Positions 1 through 5,316 of a stretch of DNA of 8,714 nt are shown here, in pieces (position 1 is the stretch's first letter; the number at the start of each line of letters is the position of its first letter). The DNA lies in NCBI GenBank assembly GCA_944387745.1, contig CALXGD010000124.1:1-8714 (forward strand), given 5' to 3'. Under the pieces are notes generated by a model that made no database searches, had not been told where the DNA came from, and was given only the letters and a program-made list of their open reading frames with translations. The stretch comes from an uncultured Oscillospiraceae bacterium (lineage in GTDB: Bacteria; Bacillota_A; Clostridia; Oscillospirales; Oscillospiraceae). Made by a program: the position numbers and the translations under genes.

Positions 1-162
1 AATTTATAAAGAAGTGCCCGTTTTAAGGTGGCCAGGCGCCACCGCCCGCTATTCCCACTTCCGTGTCCCCGTCGAAACCGGTACGCCCCCTCGTCGTCGC
101 AAAGTCCGCTCAGCTCCGTTTCCGCCTGGCGGCGAAAACTGCGCTCGCTCCCTTGCTCCTCC

Positions 163-229
163 TCTCCAAACCGAACCCGCTTACGCTGGGCTTCGGTTTG
201 GGGCGGCGGCTTCGCCGCCGTTTGGGAGA
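163..229. repeat. Nested inverted repeats, possible intergenic repeat unit
   Basis: Three palindromes are packed together. An outer pair, TCTCCAAAC at 163-171 and GTTTGGGAGA at 220-229, differs by one extra G. An inner stem pairs 166-175 with 192-201 (10 bp), then continues for two pairs after one C-C mismatch. A GC stem of 7 bp (204-210 with 214-220) closes on a TTC loop. The stems share bases, so they are alternative folds. This compact layout resembles dispersed intergenic palindromes of the REP/BIME kind, but that is inference. Confidence 0.4.
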
Positions 230-266
230 AAACTGTCCTGGTTCTAGGAAAAACGAAGCGTTGGAA

Positions 267-299
267 CCGTACCGGCGCGCCCCATGTGCGCCGGTACGG
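267..299 (-). terminator. Hairpin downstream of ppiB, possible terminator
   Basis: A perfect 12-bp stem (267-278 with 288-299, CCGTACCGGCGC and its complement) with a 9-nt loop lies 22 nt past the ppiB stop on the minus strand. The T-rich stretch that should follow does not adjoin the stem: the nearest run (TTTTT, plus 249-253) is about 13 nt further on. It is therefore not a textbook intrinsic terminator. It may work as a 3'-end stabiliser or need a factor. The position, at the end of the leftward gene block, favours a role in 3'-end formation. Confidence 0.45.
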
Positions 300-320
300 G
301 AGACGCTTACTTGGGAAAAA

Positions 321-842
321 TCAGACCTTCTCCGGCTCGGGGTAGTCTACGCCGAAGGTGTCCACGGTCACTTTTTTCATGCGCTGGGGCTGGCGGGGCT
401 TGTCGTGCCAGTCCCGCTTGGCGGAGACAATGGCGTCGGCCACCTCCATGCCCTCGATGACCTTGCCAAAAGAGGCGTACTGGCCGTCCAGATGGGGGGC
501 TTTCTCCACCATGATGAAGAACTGACTGCCGGCGGAATTGGGGTCCATGGCCCGAGCCATAGACAGTACGCCCCGGTCGTGAACCAGGTTGTTTGTAAAG
601 CCGTTGCCAGTAAACTCCCCCTTGATGGAGTAGCCAGGGCCGCCCATGCCATTGCCGTCGGGACAGCCGCCCTGGATCATAAAGCCAGGAATGACCCGGT
701 GGAAGATCAGCCCGTCATAGAAACCCTTCTGGATCAGGTGGATAAAATTGTTCACCGTATTCGGAGCAACATCGGGGTACAGCTCCGCCTTCATAACGCC
801 GCCATCCTCCATCTCGATGGTGATGATGGGATTCTGAGCCAT
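321..842 (-). CDS. ppiB: Cyclophilin-type peptidyl-prolyl cis-trans isomerase
   Basis: This 173-residue protein is a single-domain cytoplasmic cyclophilin, which isomerises Xaa-Pro bonds during protein folding. The family signature FHRVIPGFMIQGG is at 47-59, containing the catalytic Arg49 and Gln57. The second core motif, SMARAMDPNSAGSQFFI, is at 94-110, and HLDGQYASFGKVIEGMEV follows from 117. Human CypA carries a cyclosporin-contacting Trp at the place of His117, so weak cyclosporin binding is expected, as in many bacterial homologues. There is no signal peptide or membrane segment, and the length is normal for a one-domain cyclophilin. The ATG at 842 is chosen because AAGGAG (plus 851-856) lies 8 nt upstream. 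A GTG three codons earlier overlaps that ribosome binding site and is unlikely. It follows smpB on the same strand after 62 bp and closes the leftward gene block. Confidence 0.95.
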   Translation of the reverse strand: MAQNPIITIEMEDGGVMKAELYPDVAPNTVNNFIHLIQKGFYDGLIFHRVIPGFMIQGGCPDGNGMGGPGYSIKGEFTGNGFTNNLVHDRGVLSMARAMDPNSAGSQFFIMVEKAPHLDGQYASFGKVIEGMEVADAIVSAKRDWHDKPRQPQRMKKVTVDTFGVDYPEPEKV

Positions 843-871
843 GGAAAACACTCCTTTTCACTTTAACAATT

Positions 872-897
872 CCACAGGGGAGGTTGCTCACCTGTGG
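872..897 (-). other. Hairpin between smpB and ppiB
   Basis: A 7-bp perfect stem (CCACAGG 872-878 with CCTGTGG 891-897) with a 12-nt loop lies in the 62-bp gap between smpB and ppiB. On the minus strand it starts 8 nt after the smpB stop and is followed by AATTGTT, a poor T-tract. It could be a leaky terminator, an attenuating stem or a processing site that sets the smpB:ppiB ratio. An alternative inner pairing AGGT/ACCT also exists. The stem is seen directly; its function is inferred. Confidence 0.35.
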
Positions 898-904
898 GTG
901 ATTT

Positions 905-1378
905 TTAATACCGGTTCCGGGACTTCATGGTTCGGTCCATCTCCCGCTTGGCGTCCTTTCGGGCGGCCGACTCCCGCTTGTCATAGAGCTTTTTGCCCTT
1001 GGCCAGGCCAATTTCCAGCTTGACCCGGGGCCCCCGGAAGTAGATAGACAGCGGAATGAGGGAGTAGCCGTCCTGCTTGATGCGGGCAAAGAGCCGGAGA
1101 ATTTCCCGCTTATGCATGAGCAGCCGGCGCTGCCGCAGGGGATCCTTGTTGAAGATATTGCCCTTCTCGTAGGGGCTGATGTGCATCCCGACCACGGCCA
1201 TCTGCCCGTCTTTTACGATGCAGAAGGAGTCCTTCAGGTTTACATGTCCCAGACGGATGGACTTCACCTCGGTGCCTGCCAATTCAATGCCGGCCTCATA
1301 TTTCTCTTCAATGAAATAGTCGTGGTGGGCCTTGCTGTTTTTGGCCACGATTTTGATGCCCTCGCCCGTGACAGACAC
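905..1378 (-). CDS. smpB: SsrA-binding protein SmpB
   Basis: SmpB binds tmRNA and brings it to ribosomes stalled on broken messages, so that the nascent chain is tagged for proteolysis and the ribosome is freed. The conserved start of the fold, [18 protein letters not shown], is followed by [16 protein letters not shown], the VNLKDSF segment and ISPYEKGN. The protein ends in the basic tail ([20 protein letters not shown] and on) that enters the empty mRNA channel. The length of 154-157 residues is normal. The start is uncertain. The only canonical in-frame start codons are the GTG at 1378, which is the last three bases of a perfect Shine-Dalgarno, and a TTG at 1441 that forms the -35 box of the promoter. 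The codon at the ideal place (1369, 8 nt after GGAGG) is ACG. I give the GTG as the nominal start. The gene lies 73 bp after the NYN gene and has its own promoter. Confidence 0.93.
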   Translation of the reverse strand: MSVTGEGIKIVAKNSKAHHDYFIEEKYEAGIELAGTEVKSIRLGHVNLKDSFCIVKDGQMAVVGMHISPYEKGNIFNKDPLRQRRLLMHKREILRLFARIKQDGYSLIPLSIYFRGPRVKLEIGLAKGKKLYDKRESAARKDAKREMDRTMKSRNRY

Positions 1379-1385
1379 CTCCTTT
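1376..1385 (-). promoter_or_regulatory. Strong Shine-Dalgarno of smpB
   Basis: The minus strand reads AAAGGAGGTG, complementary to nine or more bases at the 16S rRNA 3' end. The in-frame GTG at its end cannot both pair with the rRNA and act as start codon. The next codons are TCT, GTC (5-nt spacing) and ACG (8-nt spacing). This site therefore points to a start downstream of 1378 even though no canonical start codon is there. Confidence 0.8.
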
Positions 1386-1412
1386 CCAGCCGTTTCCCCT
1401 GTTGGAGTACAC

Positions 1413-1441
1413 AGTATAACATACGGCAGGAGAAAAAACAA
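1413..1441 (-). promoter_or_regulatory. Promoter of smpB-ppiB
   Basis: On the minus strand, TTGTTT (plus 1436-1441) and TATACT (plus 1413-1418, 5 of 6 to consensus) are separated by 17 nt. A TGT immediately before TATACT (plus 1419-1421) makes it an extended -10. Transcription would begin near 1406, leaving a leader of about 30-40 nt that holds the Shine-Dalgarno. This rules out the long N-terminal extension of smpB for messages from this promoter, because that extension begins inside the -35 box. Confidence 0.6.
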
Positions 1442-1451
1442 GAGGAATTCC

Positions 1452-2255
1452 TCACTCCTTGTCCCGCTGGGTGTCCCGTATAAAATACTCTGTCTTGGCA
1501 GCCCCCTTGGTCTTGCACTCGAAGCGGTCCAAAGCCTTAATCAGTTTGGAGAGCTTGGAAAATCCGTAGTTCCGGGGGTCGAAGTCGGGCCGCTTCTTCA
1601 GCAGCAAATTGCCCAGCTGACCCATGTGGGCATAGCCGTCCTCTCCGCACACGTCCTCCACCGACTCTGCGATCAGCTTTTCAATGCCCTTGGGGATCCC
1701 AGAGGAGGAACCGGCGCCCTTCTTGTCGGCCTCCTTTTTGGAGGTGGCCTTCTGGGGCTTGGCGTCCGATTTGGTAGGTTCCTCCTTGCCCTGCTGGTCC
1801 GCTGACTGCTTGGCACGGATGACTTCGATATAGACGAACTTATCGCAGGCCACAATAAAGGGCTGCGGAGTTTTCTTCTCCCCGATGCCGTAGACCTTCT
1901 TCCCAGCCTCCCGCAGACGGATGGCCAGGCGGGTGAAGTCGGAGTCGCTGGACACCAGCACAAAGCCGTCGCAGTTTCCGGAGTACAGGATGTCCATGGC
2001 GTCAATAATCATGGCGGAGTCGGTGGAGTTTTTGCCGGTGGTATAGCCGTACTGCTGGAAAGGAGTAAGGGCGCACTCCAGCAGAATAGACTTCCAGGAG
2101 GCCATGCTGGGGTTGGTCCAGTCTCCGTAGATGCGCTTGATGGTGGGGGTGCCGTATACAGCTACCTCGGCCATCACATCCTTCATAGCGGTGCGGGAGG
2201 CGTTGTCCGCATCGATGAGCACGGCCAGCCTCAGATCATTTTCACTCTCAGCCAC
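1452..2255 (-). CDS. NYN-domain (PIN-like) putative RNase with C-terminal LOTUS/OST-HTH domain
   Basis: This 267-residue protein has two recognisable parts. Residues 7-147 form a NYN/LabA-like (DUF88 type) PIN-fold domain. Its acidic metal-site residues are in LIDADNAS (Asp15, Asp17), [11 protein letters not shown] (Asp79, Asp85) and VSSDSDF (Asp104, Asp106). All are present, so the domain is probably an active metal-dependent ribonuclease. Residues 148-188 are a Lys/Ser/Ala-rich linker, likely disordered. Residues 189-262 match the LOTUS/OST-HTH pattern ([19 protein letters not shown], then [13 protein letters not shown]), a winged-helix-like domain tied to RNA binding. The GTG start at 2255 overlaps the end of the nucleotidyltransferase gene by 8 bp, with AAAGGCGGGG upstream as ribosome binding site, so translation is probably coupled. 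smpB follows downstream. The target RNA is unknown. There is no signal peptide or membrane segment. Confidence 0.85.
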   Translation of the reverse strand: MAESENDLRLAVLIDADNASRTAMKDVMAEVAVYGTPTIKRIYGDWTNPSMASWKSILLECALTPFQQYGYTTGKNSTDSAMIIDAMDILYSGNCDGFVLVSSDSDFTRLAIRLREAGKKVYGIGEKKTPQPFIVACDKFVYIEVIRAKQSADQQGKEEPTKSDAKPQKATSKKEADKKGAGSSSGIPKGIEKLIAESVEDVCGEDGYAHMGQLGNLLLKKRPDFDPRNYGFSKLSKLIKALDRFECKTKGAAKTEYFIRDTQRDKE

Positions 2256-3003
2256 AGCCGTCCCCGCCTTTCCGCAGAAGGGCTTCCACTTCCTGAAGCT
2301 GCTCTATTGTGTTGACCCCCAGCATCTCCTGGGGAGAGCAGGTGTCGCACAGCCCCACCCGGCCTCCGGCGGCCTTGATGAGGGCGGGGGTGTCGGTGAG
2401 GTAGAGCTCCCTCTGGGCGTTGTCATCGCGCAGCTGTCCCAGGGCGGCTAGCAGCTCGGGGGTGTGGAACACATAGGTGCCTGTATTCACCTCGTGGACC
2501 TGCTTCTGCTCCGGGGTGCAGTCCTTGTCCTCTACAATGGCCCGGAAGGTTCCGTCCTGCTTACGGAGAATCCTCCCGTAGTTGCCCCCCTCGGGGAGGA
2601 CGGCAGAGAGCAGGGTGCAGGCGTTGCCCTCTCGCAGGTGGGTGTCCACTAGGGCCTGGAAGGTCTCCCGCCTCATCAGGGGGGCATCCCCGCAGCAGAT
2701 GATCACGTGGCCGTCAAACCCCTCCAGTAGGGGGGCGGCGCACTGGACTGCGTGACCGGTGCCGTGCTGCTCCGCCTGGACGGCGTGGGGGTATTGGGGG
2801 TAGGCGTCCAGCACAGCCTCCTTTTTCCAACCCACCACCAGGATTACGTCCTTCGGGGGAAGAAAGTCTAGGGCGGACAGGACGTAGTGGAGCAGTGGCT
2901 TCCCATCTGCCAGGCGCATCACCTTGGGCAGATCGATGCCCTCCGTCTGTAGGCGGGTGCCCTTGCCGGCGGCCAGCACCAGAGCCTTTATATTGTGATC
3001 CAT
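2248..3003 (-). CDS. GlmU-like sugar-1-phosphate nucleotidyltransferase, single domain
   Basis: At 251 residues this is a stand-alone nucleotidyltransferase closely resembling the N-terminal uridylyltransferase half of GlmU, which makes UDP-GlcNAc from UTP and GlcNAc-1-P for cell-wall precursors. The nucleotide loop LAAGKGTRL is at 10-18 with DLPKVM at 24-29. It is followed by EQHGTGHAV (78-85), the metal-site motif CCGDAPLM (103-110, Asp106), NYGRILR (141-147), IVEDKD (156-161), EVNTGTYVF (171-179) and NAQRELYLTD (195-204). It stops just after GVNTIEQLQEVEALL, where full GlmU would go on to its left-handed beta-helix acetyltransferase domain; that domain is absent. The acceptor sugar cannot be read from sequence. 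The ATG at 3003 is chosen because AAGGAG (plus 3014-3019) lies 10 nt upstream. The 174-bp gap from thiN contains no clear terminator, so co-transcription is possible. Confidence 0.88.
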   Translation of the reverse strand: MDHNIKALVLAAGKGTRLQTEGIDLPKVMRLADGKPLLHYVLSALDFLPPKDVILVVGWKKEAVLDAYPQYPHAVQAEQHGTGHAVQCAAPLLEGFDGHVIICCGDAPLMRRETFQALVDTHLREGNACTLLSAVLPEGGNYGRILRKQDGTFRAIVEDKDCTPEQKQVHEVNTGTYVFHTPELLAALGQLRDDNAQRELYLTDTPALIKAAGGRVGLCDTCSPQEMLGVNTIEQLQEVEALLRKGGDGCG

Positions 3004-3177
3004 ATCATTTATTCTCCTTAAAATTGAAGTAGTTTTCCTTTGTGTATGTTCTCCCCGCCGCTCCTGTCCGGCGGAGCGGGTGCGTCCTAACATAGAGACA
3101 CGTGGCTTCGAGCTTCTGAGTCTGAGGGGGCATCCGCGCCGCCTCGGAGAGAGCGCTGAGAGGGGAGAGCGGGGCGG

Positions 3178-3852
3178 CTATGCCATAGGCTCCCGATCCC
3201 ACAGCTGGGGCAGCAGGTGGTAAAAGTCCCCCTGTTCCCGCCAGAGGGTCAGCAGAGTGCCGCTCCGGACGGATACCTGGGCCGGCTGCTCCAAAAATTC
3301 ATTGCTGACCCCCAGGGGAAAGTCAGCGGTGAGGGTGTAGTCGGTAAGCTCATACTTAAGGTTGCGGAGCGTGACGCCCTCTGCCTTTCCGCTGAGGCAG
3401 AAGGCGGACCAGAAGCCAGTGAGACCGGCGGGAAAGGTCATGCGCTCACTGTGGAGGACGGTGGCCACTGTCCCGTCCCCTGCCAGGACGCCCCGGGCCC
3501 CCTGGGTGGTGAGCCAGGCCAGCGCCTGTAGGTTTGCGAGGGTATGCTCCAGCCGTCCCCCCACTCCACCCAGGAGAACGAAGCGGCGGAAGCCCCTCTG
3601 GAGCCCCTCCCGCAGGGCGTACACCATATCTGTGTCGTCCTTCGCCGAGGGGAGCTGCACCACATTGGGGTGGTTGGGCCGATGCCCGAGGGAGTCAAAG
3701 TCGCCCACCACCAGGTCTGGAGGAACACCGTAGGCCTCCAGAGCCTCGTACCCCTTGTCGGCGGCGATCAAAAGATCCTGGGTGCCGGGATGGGGGCAGA
3801 GAGCCCAGGACAGGGGCATGGCCCCCACCACATAGCAAATTGGATGCTTCAA
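3178..3852 (-). CDS. thiN: Thiamine pyrophosphokinase
   Basis: The protein transfers pyrophosphate from ATP to thiamine, giving the cofactor thiamine diphosphate. Family motifs are in order: AADKGYEAL (30-38), VVGDFDSL (48-55, Asp51 and Asp53), KDDTDMVYAL (71-80, metal/ATP-binding acidic cluster) and LLGGVGGRLEHTLANL (93-107, the thiamine-side loop). The C-terminal half is the beta-sandwich part, with LRNLKYELTDYTL and GVSNEF-type motifs. The length of 224 residues is normal. The reading frame stays open far upstream, antisense to the cysteine desulfurase, but the real start is most likely the TTG at 3852: AAGGAGG sits 8 nt before it and homology begins there. An in-frame ATG at 3981 lies essentially at the transcription start of the distal promoter and lacks a ribosome binding site. 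It is the first gene of the leftward block. No TPP riboswitch was recognised in its leader. Confidence 0.92.
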   Translation of the reverse strand: MKHPICYVVGAMPLSWALCPHPGTQDLLIAADKGYEALEAYGVPPDLVVGDFDSLGHRPNHPNVVQLPSAKDDTDMVYALREGLQRGFRRFVLLGGVGGRLEHTLANLQALAWLTTQGARGVLAGDGTVATVLHSERMTFPAGLTGFWSAFCLSGKAEGVTLRNLKYELTDYTLTADFPLGVSNEFLEQPAQVSVRSGTLLTLWREQGDFYHLLPQLWDREPMA

Positions 3853-3860
3853 GAGCGGTT

Positions 3861-3867
3861 CCTCCTT
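3861..3867 (-). promoter_or_regulatory. Ribosome binding site fixing the TTG start of thiN
   Basis: The minus strand reads AAGGAGG, then 8 nt, then TTG. This spacing is ideal, and no ATG or GTG lies in frame nearby, so it settles the otherwise open-ended frame on the TTG at 3852. Confidence 0.75.
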
Positions 3868-3901
3868 CTGCAAGGCCGGCTGAATGACCTTTAACAGCAA
3901 A

Positions 3902-3910
3902 ATTATAGCA
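3902..3910 (-). promoter_or_regulatory. Proximal extended -10 promoter of thiN
   Basis: The minus strand carries TGCTATAAT, a perfect -10 with the extended TGN element, about 50 nt before the thiN start. The -35 at 17-nt spacing (TGGCGT) is poor, so activity would depend on the extended -10. Transcripts from here would have a short leader of about 43 nt. Confidence 0.5.
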
Positions 3911-3984
3911 CAGACTGCCTGCTTACGCCAGAGCAGGGCGTGAAAATCTGCGCGCTCCGGCCGCGGGCGGTACGGGTCCATTCC

Positions 3985-4013
3985 ATTATAGCCAGTTCCG
4001 GGGCCGTTGACAA
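3985..4013 (-). promoter_or_regulatory. Distal promoter of the thiN gene block
   Basis: On the minus strand, TTGTCA (plus 4008-4013, 5 of 6) and TATAAT (plus 3985-3990, 6 of 6) are exactly 17 nt apart, the best match to a housekeeping promoter on this strand. Transcription would begin near 3978 and give thiN a leader of about 125 nt that runs through the proximal -10. It lies back to back with the cysteine desulfurase promoter. Confidence 0.65.
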
Positions 4014-4035
4014 GGCATGAGGGAACCGCCTTGAC
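4009..4035. promoter_or_regulatory. Inverted repeat joining two divergent -35 boxes
   Basis: GACAAGGC at 4009-4016 and GCCTTGAC at 4028-4035 form an 8-bp inverted repeat with one mismatch and an 11-nt spacer. Each arm overlaps the -35 box of one divergent promoter. Part of the symmetry is expected, because two opposed -35 boxes are complementary; the GGC/GCC extension is extra. A shared operator is possible but unproven. Confidence 0.25.
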
Positions 4036-4059
4036 TTTCCTCAAAGGGACGCATACAAT
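4031..4059 (+). promoter_or_regulatory. Promoter of the cysteine desulfurase gene
   Basis: TTGACT (4031-4036, 5 of 6) and TACAAT (4054-4059, 5 of 6) are 17 nt apart. Transcription would begin near 4066, giving a leader of just under 50 nt before the ATG at 4114. A nearby TTGACA at 4007 has no matching -10 on the plus strand. Confidence 0.65.
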
Positions 4060-4113
4060 GAAGGAACAGGGGCAGGCTGCCCGCACCACATTGTTTTGAG
4101 AGGAATCGGGAAC

Positions 4114-5250
4114 ATGATCCACTATTTTGACAACGCGGCCACCACGCCGGTATGTCCGGCCGCTGTCCGGGCGGCAAAAGAGGCCATGACGCAGGGGTGG
4201 GGCAATCCCTCCGCCCGATATGCCCTGGGGACCCAGGCTGCGGAGCGGGTGAAGGAGGACCGCGCTCGAGTGGCCGATGGACTGGGCTGCCGGCCGGAGG
4301 AGATCGTTTTTACCTCCTGCGGCACAGAGGGGGACAACTGGGCCATTCGCGGGGCTGTGGAGCTGGGCCGGCATACGGGAAAGCACATTGTTACCACCGC
4401 CTATGAGCACGCCGCTGTGCTGGAGCCCTGCAAAGCCCTGGAGCGCCAGGGATGGGAGGTGACCTACCTCCGACCGGACCGGGAGGGGAATATCTCCCTG
4501 GAGGACTTGGAGCGGGCGCTGCGGCCAGATACGGTGCTGGTGTCCATGATGCTGGTGAACAATGAGCTGGGGACCGTGCTCCCTGTGGCCCAGGCGGCCC
4601 GACTGGTCCACGAAAAGACGAAGGCGCTGTTTCACTGCGATGCAGTCCAGGGCTTTCTGAAAATTCCTTTTACGCCTGGAGAATTGGGGGTGGACCTGCT
4701 GGCAATCAGCGGCCATAAGATCCATGCCCCCAAGGGAATCGGAGCCCTGTACATCCGTAGAGGCGTAAAGCTCCCGCCCCTCATCCTGGGGGGTGGCCAG
4801 GAGGGCGGCCTGCGCTCTGGCACGGAGGCCACCCCCCAGATCGCCGCCTTCGCCGCGGCGGTGGAGGAGGGGAAGAGGACTATGGGGGAGGACACCGCCC
4901 GCATGTCCCGCCGGAAGGAGGAGACGCTGGCCCGTCTGACGGCGGCGGTGCCAGGACTCAAGCGGGTGGGAGCCGGGACTGCCCCCCATATTTTGGCGGT
5001 TACCCTCCCAGGCTATAAGAGCGAGGTGGTGGTCCGGTTTTTAAGCGACCGGGGGATCTGCCTGTCCTCCGGCTCCGCCTGTCACAAGGGCAAGCCCAGC
5101 CACGTGTATGCCGCCCTGAAGCTGCCCAAGAGAGAGCTGGATGGGGTGCTGCGCATCAGCTTTTCCCGGGAGACCGCGGAGGAGGATGTGGAGGCCTTGG
5201 CTGAGGGCCTGAAGGCCGCCCAGGAGCAGCTGTTTACCAGTCTGTCGTGA
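4114..5250 (+). CDS. Cysteine desulfurase (NifS/IscS family)
   Basis: This 378-residue PLP enzyme removes sulfur from L-cysteine, giving alanine and an enzyme-bound persulfide for Fe-S clusters, thiamine or tRNA thiolation. The N-terminal motif YFDNAATTP is at 4-12. His99 in AYEHAAV is the residue that stacks on PLP, and NNELGTV is at 149-155. The PLP-binding Lys202 is in SGHKIHAPKG. The RSGTE motif is at 234-238. The catalytic Cys323 is in SSGSACHKGKPSHV, a moderately long loop as in group I (NifS/IscS) enzymes. The ATG at 4114 has AGAGGA 9 nt upstream; an upstream in-frame TTG at 4096 has none. No scaffold gene (iscU/sufU) or thiI is adjacent, so the sulfur acceptor cannot be named. It is divergent from thiN, and thiamine synthesis needs sulfur, so a link is conceivable but not shown. 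A metallo-hydrolase gene follows after 66 bp. Confidence 0.93.
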   Translation: MIHYFDNAATTPVCPAAVRAAKEAMTQGWGNPSARYALGTQAAERVKEDRARVADGLGCRPEEIVFTSCGTEGDNWAIRGAVELGRHTGKHIVTTAYEHAAVLEPCKALERQGWEVTYLRPDREGNISLEDLERALRPDTVLVSMMLVNNELGTVLPVAQAARLVHEKTKALFHCDAVQGFLKIPFTPGELGVDLLAISGHKIHAPKGIGALYIRRGVKLPPLILGGGQEGGLRSGTEATPQIAAFAAAVEEGKRTMGEDTARMSRRKEETLARLTAAVPGLKRVGAGTAPHILAVTLPGYKSEVVVRFLSDRGICLSSGSACHKGKPSHVYAALKLPKRELDGVLRISFSRETAEEDVEALAEGLKAAQEQLFTSLS

Positions 5251-5261
5251 CGGAGAAACAC

Positions 5262-5289
5262 TGGAACACAGGGAGGCCCCTTTGTTCCA
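5262..5289 (+). other. Hairpin between desulfurase and MBL genes
   Basis: TGGAACA (5262-5268) and TGTTCCA (5283-5289) form a 7-bp stem, with a possible GGG/CCC extension inside the loop. It lies 11 nt after the desulfurase stop and is not followed by a T-run, so it is unlikely to be a full terminator. It may affect mRNA stability or partial read-through. Confidence 0.3.
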
Positions 5290-5316
5290 CGAAATTTTGG
5301 AAGGGAGAGAAGGCGC

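Larger units (their letters stand above)
1..320. other. Non-coding, palindrome-rich left edge
   Basis: No gene is supported here. Open frames exist on the plus strand, but they are a by-product of GC-rich sequence: they lack ribosome binding sites, and the longest runs antisense through the cyclophilin gene. The stretch is dense in inverted repeats. These include a 6-bp stem at 27-43, a nested set at 163-229, and a 12-bp perfect stem at 267-299 just downstream of the cyclophilin stop. It may hold a dispersed intergenic repeat, but only one copy lies in this window. Confidence 0.7.

Noticed and set aside
63..866. 267-codon plus-strand frame covering the left edge and the cyclophilin gene
   Set aside because: It is antisense to ppiB, which has clear family motifs and its own ribosome binding site. 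The translated product shows no recognisable domain.
3005..3133. 42-codon minus-strand frame filling the gap between thiN and the nucleotidyltransferase gene
   Set aside because: It ends just before the nucleotidyltransferase ATG, which is suggestive of a leader peptide, but it has only a poor GAGG upstream, no domain-like composition, and its end merely reads through the next gene's ribosome binding site.
4007..4012. Perfect TTGACA on the plus strand upstream of the desulfurase
   Set aside because: No -10 at a usable distance on that strand. The match arises largely because it overlaps the -35 of the opposite promoter, and a better pair lies at 4031-4059.
3853..4989. Long open frame on the minus strand continuing upstream of thiN, antisense to the cysteine desulfurase
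   Set aside because: It is the mirror of a strongly coding GC-rich gene. The part upstream of 3852 has no family motifs, contains both thiN promoters, and the thiN homology starts at the TTG with a well-spaced ribosome binding site.
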